A stretch of 64,000 nucleotides of DNA. It comes from Liolophura sinensis. Lineage: Eukaryota > Mollusca > Polyplacophora > Chitonida > Chitonidae. The notes under the pieces were generated by a model. That model made no database searches, was not told the DNA's origin, and was given only the letters and a program-made list of their open reading frames with translations. Made by a program: the position numbers and the translations under genes. This document shows, in pieces, positions 25,001 through 37,000 of this stretch. The stretch lies in the NCBI RefSeq assembly GCF_032854445.1, contig NC_088306.1, positions 15,905,764-15,969,763 on the forward strand. The letters are read 5' to 3'. Position 1 is the first letter of the stretch. Each line of letters begins with the position of its first letter.

Positions 25001-28000
25001 GTTCCAAACCTAAAGGGAGCTAATTGATATATATGTGGTATGAGGTCTTATATGTACATTTTGCCGACAAAACGAAAGAACAATCTAACACAATCTTCAC
25101 CACGTATACATTCATACTTACCATCTTAATCATCTGAAGAACACCAGCAACCTGCGCGGCTCATTTTTAATTTCCTCACACACAAGTACTGCAAATAGCG
25201 GTACTGTCATCAGAACAGAAACAACCAGAACATATTTAACCAATTAGCATTGCGTTTTCGATCTTACACATTTCTTCTCGAAGGATTCCTCCTCCAGTTT
25301 CTCCACTGCCAGGATGTCCTCAATGGGGATTTCACACAATGGTCCTTCGCCTGTACACAAGTCACAATTACAACACGTAAGTACACTTATTTATTTACTA
25401 CCCTAATTCTTCAACCTTTTTAAATGCCCCTTCAAGCCCTGCGGAATGGACCAACTGCGTTTTTGAATTCAACAATTAAACGCTACGGCAGGTAAATATC
25501 AGAAATTGTTGAAAATAGGCCTCAATGTTGAATTTAATGGAGCTACATGTACACTATCACAATTTATTTATTTATTTATTTATCTGATTGATGTTTTACG
25601 CCATACTCAAGAATATTTCATTTATATGACGGCGTCCAGCATTATGGTGGGGAGAAACCAGGCACAGCACAGGGGAAACCCAGAGAGGAAGCCAGCATGA
25701 GCTGGACTTGAACTCACAGCGACTGCATTGTTGACTCCTGGGTCATTACGCTGTGCTAGCGCGCTAACCGACTGAGCCACCGAGGCCCCTACATTATCAC
25801 AAGAATTAGCTGTAAATATCAACAGCTGGATGACATCATTTGTTGCCTAACAGTCAAATCACCCCAATAAATATCTATAAACACAGGTCTATGATTTCAG
25901 AAAGAGTATAAATTTTCTGTGAGGTTAAAAAAGATTAAAATGGACTTAATATTGAGTTTTGTGTATTTGAAATACTCCATGGGAAGAAAAATTTTGTTTT
26001 TGATACTTGATGACGAAAAAATACTGACATTTCTGCTTGTTCAAGTTGAGTTTCTAAAAGAAATTGGCTAGATAAACCCTGATATTGTTTAAATATTCCA
26101 CCTGGTTTTTCTTGAGAATGAAGTAAGACTTTAAATAGCACCACATCAGCTGTACTAAACACAATAACATGCTGTTTATACCACAATGTAGTATTACAAC
26201 CACAACTCCACTCATGACCAGATAATCAACTCCACACTCTTCTCCTGAAGTATCACCATAAACTGGTGCAATTTCACAAACAGTTATTTTTTAAATTAAT
26301 AAGACTAAAACAACTCTCCTTACCTTTGTTTCTGGCATAATTTAAGCTGTGATTCGTCAGACAGAAATATCGTCTTTTGAAATTTTTCAGCCCAAATTTC
26401 TTCCTTCCTTGTGCCCTTTTTATCATCCATCTGTAGGGAACAAAGACTAGCCAATCAGGTTTTGATACACACAGAGGCGACACTGTACATGAGTTGTCTG
26501 CCCATATTCACCAATTATAGATCATCTACATGTATATCATCTAGATCATCTCCTGCATTGTTTGCATTTGTTTGCAATGATTAACATCATTTTCCACATT
26601 ATTTTTGTAACCAAGTGGCGGTATTCCACAACTGCCAATTTTAACAGCCACGACAAAAACTGACTCAGTGCCTACGTCCATTTTAATAAAATTTACAATT
26701 ATTAAAGCAATCTGCACCCTAACACTGATGAATATTTAAAATATGATTATCATTCAAGGCCAATTTTGTCCTGACATTTCATTACGTTTTTTCAGAAACA
26801 TTTCCAATATAAAAGAAAATCAACAATCAACATGCAATACAAGTCAATTTGACAGGTTGCTTCTGTTTTTATTAAAATATATATAAAATTTCAATTGCAA
26901 TATGTTGTTGGTGTTTTTTCCATCACAGAACTTCCGCTGGCTTACCCCTCCTTGAGAACTATAGGTGCCTCTATCTTTATAGAGTGAGCTTGTCGAGCGG
27001 AGGAGATGATGTCTAGGAACTGGAAAACGGAAAATATCAATATTTATTTATTTACTTACTTATTACACAGATGACCTGACCTGTAAAACAACATGTATAT
27101 GTACAATGCCATGGCTCTCAGCTGGGGCCTGGACACTCAGCGACTGGCTGATCAGACTCAACAGCAAATCTTTTGTTTTACAGGAATGAATTCATTGCTG
27201 GGTTTGTCTGAAGCCATTCCAGTAATATATCATGTTTATACATGTTCAAATGTCTGTAATTAGGCCAAGCTTACAATTCATTTATTTATTCAATTGGACT
27301 TTAACGTCATACTCCAGAATATTTCACTTATACCAGTTGCCAGCTAAAGGTAGGGAACCGAGCAGAGTCCGGAGGAAGCCCATGACTATCTCCATGTTGC
27401 TGACAGACCTTCCCATGTACGTTCAAAGAAGAAACCAGCAACCGCATTATTGACAGGCTCCTGGCTAACCATCTCTGCCAGAGGCCCCCACCCAAGCTAA
27501 TAAGATCAATGATCAAATACACATACATGTCACCCAAGTTTTCATAATGAAGTCTCTGGGTAAAGCCCACTCAACAATTAATTAAATTTAATTATAACAC
27601 CTAGTTTACCAAACATTTATCATTTTACGTAGCACTCGAGTCTTACCCGTTTGACACCATCTGTGTGTTTGTCGTCTGAGAAGTGTTGAAACAATGGAAC
27701 CATGAATTCTTCTTTAATACCTAATGACAGCTGAAAATAAAAAAAAGAAAATAAAAGACCTTGACAAAATTTAGTGCTCACAACCCTATTTATCAGTTGA
27801 GAATGTAAAAGTTAGTTAAGTACAATAAATCTGATAAGGCGAAAACACCCGTTATCTGCTGAGGATCTCTATTACTAGTCTTACAGACAGTAGGGAAGAA
27901 ATATTCCCATCCTTACATATAAGGAAAACAACTACTCTAAATGTTCAACCTATTCAACCACTAAACCACTTCTTTCAGAGGAATTCATGCATACAATCAT

Positions 28001-31000
28001 TATGAAAATGACCCAAGAAATGATTTGCTTGTGTCACTAAAGATGCAAGCTTCATAAAACTCTGCAAATTATTTCTCTACACCCCATAGCTCTCTGAGAA
28101 TGTTTCAAAATATTAGTTGCAGATGTAGCTGAATAGGTTGAAGAATTAGGGCACTGAAATTAAATTATAAAGTTATTTACAGATTATTAGCATCTAATGC
28201 CATTTTTATTTCACTCTTGCAATGATGATTATCTTTAAATACATGGGTAGAGGGAAACTGAGAAAAAAAAACCCCAACAAATCACAAAAGATGAATGTGA
28301 GAAGTTGTTCTGAAAGAAGTCTGTGGGCGAGAACTTACGGTTTTGGAGCTGACTAGATTGCCCATGCTCTGGATCGCCTTGGATACCAGCGTTAGAGTTC
28401 TGTGTAATGTGGGACTCTGAAAACACACACATGGACTCTTATTACAGTATTATTGTTATTAATCATCAAAGGTTTAGAACCAGCGACCTCAAAGTTAGGC
28501 TCCAGAATTGCCGGCAATACATGTTAACTGTCTGGACCATTTGACCAATAGGAACATGCAGTCCAAAACAATATGTGGTAAAAACAATATGCGTTCAAAC
28601 ACATTATGTGGTCAAAAACAATACATGTATTTGGTTGAAATCAACACGGAGAAAGACAATATGTGATTAAAACCAATATATGGATAATAAGGTGACGTGC
28701 TTATGATTCATAGAGGTGAAAAAAAAACAAAAAAATAAAATGGAAAATTAAGAAGTGAGAATTTCAAAAAGACTTAATAAACACACGTCACCACTTACAA
28801 GCACTTCATTGGTCAGTTCAAAGAGACGTGGTCCGAGAATGGCTGGGGCAAAAAACCTGAGAAAAATAAAGCCACTGACGACTTGGTATCTCACTTCGGT
28901 GCTCTCTGAAAAAAACGATTGAGGGAGAGAAAGAATGAGTTACCTTTAGAACATTTCCTGCTCATCCTAAGGTTATATGTATGAATGTATGGGGTTGTAC
29001 GTTGTACAATATTTGAAGTCATATGACGACAAGAAGTGATACGATGTGTATACATATATTGTATCTTCTTGTGGCAGGGCGAGTCCATGCCACCAAAGTG
29101 CTGCCGCCACTGAAGTATCATGCCAAATACACCAGACATGACACCCCATCTCTAGTCACACTATACTGACACCGGGCCAACCAGTCCCGTCTCCTTGCTC
29201 TAGCATCTCAATGCTGAGCACGTAATAGGCACAAATTATCATGGATATTAATTAATTTTCTGATTTACTGATTTAACTCCACATGTAATACTTAAAACTA
29301 AAGGTCTGCATCGTCGTATTCTGTTTATATTGACAAATTTCTGTTCCTTTTTTAATCTTACCTTTTTCTTGATAGGCTCCAATATGGCCGTATTTATACT
29401 GGTATTATTTCTTGTTATTTTTAACATAATGAATATATTACACACTTATTATGTTCATTCAGTTTTAAACATATCTACATGTACACCTATCTCAGGTGTA
29501 AAATGTCTACATATCGACAGGTACGTCTATCTCAGGTGTGAAAAAGAACAAGGGATAGTCTTGTACCTCCTAGGATAAAATTCCTGTCAGTTGGAGGTGC
29601 ATTCAGAAATCTGTCCTCCATGTACCTCATTTAACTACTGTCCCGGGATTGTTGGAGGTGGATTTAAAAATCTGCCCTACATGTACCTCACATTATAACT
29701 ACTGACCTGGGACTGTTGGAGGCGGATTTAAAAATCTGCCCTACATGTACCTCATATTATAACTACTGACCTGGGACTGTTAGAGGTGGATTTATAAGTC
29801 TGCCCTACATGTACCTCACATTAAAACTAATGACCTAGGACTGTTGGAGGCGGATTTAAAAATCTGCCCTACATGTACCTCACATTATAACTAATAACCT
29901 GGGACTGTTGGAGGTGGATTTAAAAATCTGCCCTACATGTACCTCACATTATAACCACTGACCAAGGACTGTTGGAGGTGGATTTAAAAATCTGCCCTAC
30001 ATGTACCTCACATAATAACCACTGACCAAGGACTGTTGGAGGTGGATTTTAAAATCTGCCCTACATGTACCTCATATTGTAATTACTGACCTGGGATTGT
30101 TGGAGATGGTTTTAAAAATCTGCCCTACAAGTGCCTCATATTATAAACTACCAGGACTGCTGAAGGTGGATGCAAACTTCTGCCTAACATATTATTTCAA
30201 CCTGCCTGCATGTATCTCATATAATTACTGACCTGGGTAATGTTTCATGGCTGCATCCTTCACAGCAAAGAAAATCTCACAGACAATGGTGGGACAGACA
30301 AGACCTGAATCCGTGATGGACTTGTACATCTTCTCTACATAGTCCTTCAATGTCGCCTGTCATTTACAAAGACATGAACATGTAATATGCAAATGTGATT
30401 AATACCCAATACACCTATTTTGCTACAGGTTCATGGTAAAGAATGATTAATTTATTTGATTCACTTGATTGGTGTTTTACGCCGTACTCATGAATATTTC
30501 ACTTATACGACCAGCATTATGGTGGGAGGAAACTGGGCAGAGCCCGGGGGAAACCCACACCCATCTGCAGGTTGCTGGCAAACTTTCCCACGTAGGTAAA
30601 AAATAAGGATGCAATGGTCATCATTAAGAGTTTAATGGAGTCCAGCTCAAGATGGCTTCCTATCCAGGCATATGTGGTCAGGTGTGGCAGCAACCTGCAG
30701 ATGGTCATGGGTTTCCTCCTGGCTCTGCTGCGTTTCCTCCCATCATAATGCTAGCCACTGTTCTATAAGTGAAATATTCTTGAGTATGATGAAAGACCTC
30801 AATTTAATAATAATAATTATTAAAATCTCACCATATTTTCCTCTAACTTCTCGTCTTCTTTCAAACGACTTGGATCTATCTCACAGGATTTCTGCTCTGA
30901 CCTTATCTGCAATACCGAACAGTTTCAAGAATTTACCAACAATTCACTCTAAACTGTTATTGACATAACTAACAGGTAGTGTACAGTCTAGGGTCTTTTG

Positions 31001-34000
31001 TTACACAAATCTAATGCAGCTTGATGGTAACCATGGTGTGGCATACAAATACCATCTCTAACCTATGTCCAGCCCTTCAAATTTGAGGCATGCTATTAAA
31101 CAAAATCTACATGCTGGCATGTTAGAAATAACACCTCAGCATACATTTGGCTGACTTGCTATGGTAACTTGCATGACTCTCCAAAGTGAGCCCACATAGT
31201 GGTATGCTACATGCAGATTTCTTGAGCATGTTGGGTGTCAAAGCTGAAGAAATATTAGATGCTGTTTTACATGCATCAGTGCACTGTGTAACCAGAAAAT
31301 CCGGCCTAACAATGGTATATATTTCATTATACACAGAGACCGCTGCCACCCTGAGCCCGGGCGATGTGTGCACCCTATTATCACAATGTATCTGTGTTTA
31401 GTTACCCCATCGGCAAAGCTCATTGCATACACCATACTTAATGTCCAAATCTACTTAATACATGGTCTGTCCGCAAGTCAGAGTCCAAAAATAAGGTCTG
31501 TTTTGAGGCACTCAGCTGCTTTAATGCTACCCAACTAACCTCAACTGGTAAGTCAATCATGTTGAGAAATTGACATCGTGTAAAAATATGCCACAACCTT
31601 ATTTAAGTATCCCAATCTATAGTTCCATACGCACAGGTGAACAATGATGTTGTTCTGAAAGCTTATTCTAGAGTGAAGTAGAAGTATGAAGTGCTAGATG
31701 CCAAGAAAATGATAAGAAATTGAGAAAACTGAGTTGATGTATCGTGGCGTGGCAAGGTAAGGTCAGGCGCACATACCCTGCACATGAAAACAAAACCTGC
31801 ACATCCGCTGTAACATTTGTGAGCAGGTTAAAATGGTGATATATTCTGGAAATATCACTCACATTGTCAACGAAGCCATGGGCAAATGTACATATAGTTT
31901 ATCTGACTTTTGCCCATGACGCCTAAGTGTTGGCTTGTTTTTTAGTTTCCCTGACTTGCTCGACTGTTCCCATATAGATATTTTTCTACAGAAGTCTTCT
32001 AGACCTTACCAAATAATTGCAAGTTCACGGCCGATTTCTTGGCTACGCACCATGTAGATGCACCTGTGTACTAACACAGACAAGACTTACGAGGTCAATG
32101 ACACCCTTGATGGTGTCGTGCAGGTAGGGGATCCCCACTAACTTCATCAGGGAGTCCACCAGCTTACTGGCTAGGGTGTTCCCACGGAACAGCGTGTTTG
32201 GGTCTCTGTACAACAACAACAACAACATACAGGCATAAGTACGTGTGTCTACAGGACTGATAAACAATGCATAGTCTTATATCATTTTTAAATTACAACA
32301 ATTTGTATTATGAAGTTGTACATATACATATATGTGTGGCTTGGGTATAATTTAAAATGCAAAAACCTGAAAGACTTCCTGGAATTATATTTCTCAAATG
32401 AGTATTAACTGTTTACCATTATGTAATTAATAGTCAAAATCTATAAACTATTATAAGAAAGATAGCAAAGAATAAAACCTTAAGTTGTTTTGGAGGAAAG
32501 GTGAAAAGAGACCTACAGCCATTTTATTTTCTTACAAGCTTGATAGCTGTATAAATCTACTTTTAATCTGGATCAAAGTCTCACGATCGAGGCCGTGGAA
32601 ACAGATGACCTGTCAAGTTATAGAAATAACATGCCCCTGATTGATTATAATTGATAATATGGTGACTTTTTCAATTTTGTGCACGTTTTATCCTTGTTAC
32701 CAGTACTTTAAACTGCAATATCACAGTTATGTAATTTTTAAAACTTTATGTGGAATACTTTATCGAACCTTAAATATATTTGGTCTGATTAAGTTGTTAT
32801 GATATGGCAGTGAGTGAGTGAGTGCTTCGGGTTTAACGTCAATATGGCAAAACAGATTTGGGCATATAGTGTAGTAGTCCACTGAGGAAGGCATGATCAC
32901 AGCTTGTATGAAACTCGCTAGAGTACAGATATACACATGTAACCTCATGTGTTCTGCTCCTCATCAGTTTAGACTTACGAGGTTTTGGAGATCTCCCACT
33001 CTGCCAGGGCCTTCACCAGTGGCACCATTTTCCCATTCTGTAGGAAAATCCTCATGATTGGCTGAGCTGCATCTTCTAGATTCTCCACAACCTCGCTTAA
33101 TATACAAGCTGCGCTGGATGTGATTGGCTGAAAGACAAAGTGATTTACATATATAATAGACAGCCAAAAGAGATATAAAGAAAAACATATATAATATAAT
33201 TTTACAAATTCAGCATCTAAAAATAATGAAAAGAAAAATTTGGAATCACACACATGTAAATGTACTGTGCTATTCTGACCAATGATAATATGTATGCCAC
33301 TCTCTGCTTGTGGTACACAGTGAAGGACAGAGACCATCCTACAACCATGACAACCTATCACCCACCCACCCCACCCACAAATATGATCTCCCTCCTATGA
33401 GTTGATCTTGCTCTTGATGCTTTTATCAATTCAAGAAAAAACACAAGCCAAAAGAAAAAAACTCACAGCATTGTCATTTTATTTACTTACACATTTATAA
33501 ATGAGTGTGCAGTGCTTACGGACTTGTAATTTATATGATGGGAGCAAATTTTATGGGCGAAAGAAACGATTAAATGTGCCCTGAAATAACTCTGTGCATT
33601 ACCATTACATACCTGGTGAACTTCCTGACTTCCTTACCTGAACATTTGGTGATTTGAGAAGAAGGTTACGCAAGTCTTCATAGTAATGAGATGAAAAGAC
33701 GTGGTCGGCAGTGTAGGAGATTTTGAGACGAATTGATCCCAATTCCTGATTAGTGTGTTTGGACCCATCTCGAGACTGTAAGAAATACCTGGATGAAGGT
33801 AACAGAGGAAAACACTGACAAATGTACACAAATCTATACTGCTAATGTCTGGTACTGTAGACTCAACCTGAGACGCTATGAAATACCTGGATGAAGGTAA
33901 CAGAGGAAAACACTGACAAATGTACACAAATCTATACTGCAAATGTCTGGTGCTGTAATGACCCAACCTGAGATGGTAAGAAATACCTGGATGAAGGTTA

Positions 34001-37000
34001 AGAAATACCTGTATGATTTTTTGATTGGTGTTTTTCGCCGTACTCAAGAATATTTCACTTATACGACGGCGGCCAGCATTATGGTGGGTGGAAACCGGGC
34101 AGAGCCCGGGGAAACCCACGACCATCCGCAGGTTGCTGGCAGACCTTCTCACGTACGGCCGCCAGCATGAGCTGGACTTGAACTCACAGCGACCGCATTG
34201 GTGAGAGACTCCTGGGTCATTACGCTGCGCTAGCGCTTTAACCGACTGAGCCACGGAGGCCCCTACCTGTATGAAGGTTAAGAAATACCTGGTAGCAGAG
34301 AAAAGGATTGAACTGTAACAAATGTATATATTTGTCACAATATAGAGGTAAATACTGCGTGATCAGTCATTTAATTTACATTTAAAAACTGAAGAATACT
34401 ATTGAGAAAGACTAAATTTTCTGAGAGTGCAAAGTGCAGCTACATGCATAATACTACCAAGATTTATCTCCCTTAATGTGGATCGGTTAAATATGGTGAC
34501 AATATTACATGCATCTATGGACCATAAGGTGTATCTAACAAAGACAAAACTCCAAACCAATTTAAGGCCTTGGAGGTGGTAAAGAAACCATCTCCAGATT
34601 TCTGAACTGCGCGGGAACACATTACAGTCAGATAAAGCCATAACACACATATTTATAACTGTATATAATCTGAATATTTCTTTCTTTCACTTTTGTTAAA
34701 AGTTGTTGCCATTTATTATTAAATTTGCTGATATTTATGAGCTCCAGCCTTCATTCCGCCTTCCTCAGCACTTTCTGATTGGGCTGTAAATATCCATACA
34801 ACATTTCATGTAAAGAGACTTACATCAACAACAACACTGACACAGGTCTTTAGGGTGAAGTGAGTTTTAGCATTCTGCAATGAAGTAATTTGCTTTGTTC
34901 ATACAAAATCTGACCAAGTTGCCAGTGAACTTTAATAGGCCAAATAAACAGTTTTACATTTGACAGGTAGACAGCTAAACTTTTTGAAACCTGCTAGTGC
35001 GCACTAATGACTCTGGGAATATATTACTCACCTTGGGAATGTTTTACTTACCATGAGAATATATTACTCAAAACTGTAATATATTACTCCACCACAGGAT
35101 TATAATACATCACCATTGTTCAGTAAAGTACCCCTGTTGTGAGTAATACATCCCATGGTGATGTACCACTCACCACAGTGATGTACCACTCACCACGGGG
35201 ATGTATTACGCTTCATGGGATTGTATAACACACCATGGGGTTGTATTACTGACCATGGGATGTACTACTCACCATGGGATTGTATTACTCACCATGGGAT
35301 GTACTACTCACCATGGGATTGTATTACTGACCATTTGATGTACTACTCATCACCATGGGATTGTATTACTGACCATTTGATGTACTACTCACAATGGGGA
35401 TGTATCACACGATGGGATTGTATTACACACCATGGAATTGTATTAGTCACCATGGGATTGTATTACTCACCACTGGGATGTGCTACTCACCATGCATTGT
35501 GCCGATGTCTGATGTCCAAGTCCCTGAGCGGTATTTTGACTTCCCCTAAAAACACGCCGCGGAACATTCCCCCTAACACTTCCCGAGACACCCGTGAGTC
35601 ATCGTGCCATAACGATATACTGTGACAAGTACAGAAAGAATGAGAAAAGCGCAATAAATATCAATATCAATGAACAGGACTATTAGCAGGATCATGAGCA
35701 GGACTATGAATGGGACCATGAGCATGACCATGAGCAGGATCATAAACAGGACCATGATCAGGACTATGAACGGGACCATGCGCAGGGCCATGAACAGGAC
35801 TATGAACGGGACCATGAGCTGGGCCATGAACAGGATCATGAACAGGACCATGAGCAGGACTATGAACGGGACCATGAGCAGGGCCATGAGCATGACCATG
35901 AACAGGACCATGAGCAGGACTATGAACGGGACCATGCGCAGGGCCATGAACAGGACCATGAGCAGGACTATGAACTGGACCATGAACAGGATCATGAACA
36001 GGACCATGAGCATGACCATGAACAGGACTACAAACAGGACCATGAGCATGACCATGAACAGGACTATGAACGGGACAACGAACAGGATCATGAACAGGAC
36101 CATGAACGGGACCATGAGCAGGGCCATGAACAGGACTACGAACAGGACCATGAGCATGACCATGAAAAGGACTATGAACAGGACCATGAGCATGACCATG
36201 AACAGGACTATGAACGGGACAACGAACAGGACTATGAACGGGACCATGAACAGGACTACAAACAGGACCATGAACGGGACCACGAACAGGACCACGAGCA
36301 TGACCATGAACAGGACTAGGAACAGGACCATGAGCATGACCATGAACAGGACTATGAACGGGACCACGAACAGGACCACGAGCATGACCATGAACAGGAC
36401 CATGAACTTGATGATCAATGTTTTGTCAATATAATTTTCTAAACAATACACCAACCTACTTGGTAATGGATTTATAATTTTTTATACATAGCTACTGTAA
36501 TTTTTCACTCTTTTCACATGTTTGCAAGGAGATTATTCAAGCATATCCTGAAGGCTTTATTCTGTGTTGATCGACTGATCAACTGTACTTTTTGTGAAGC
36601 CTTCAAACTGGCCTAAATAACATTACAATGTTAGCTTTAGTGTAGATGTACACGAAGTACAAGCAGACAGGTACAAGGATTTTGTGTAAAAGAATCAGCT
36701 CATTTCTGCGCTGAAAACATCAAACAAATATTTTGACAGGTATTCTGCCTATATAACATTACAATGTTAGATTTAGTGTAGATGTACAAGCAGACAGGTA
36801 CATGTACAAGGATTTTGTGTAAAAGAATCAGCTCATTTCTGCGCTGAAAACATCATACAAATATTTTGACAGGTATTCTGCCTAAATAACATTACAACAT
36901 TAGATTTAGTGCAGATGTACACGGAGTACAAGCAGACAGGTACATGTACAAGGAATTTGTGTAAAAGAATCACCTCATTTCTCCGCTGAAAACATCATAC

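Noticed and set aside
33634-34338. 234-residue minus-strand frame
   Set aside because: Chimera of RASA3 exon 8, its acceptor array and a SINE; only 33638-33788 is exon.
35573-36454. 293-residue hydrophobic (Met/Val/Leu/Phe) frame resembling a membrane protein, and a 254-residue frame opposite
   Set aside because: Translation of a 12-bp array; the minus frame also runs over RASA3 exon 7 in a different frame.
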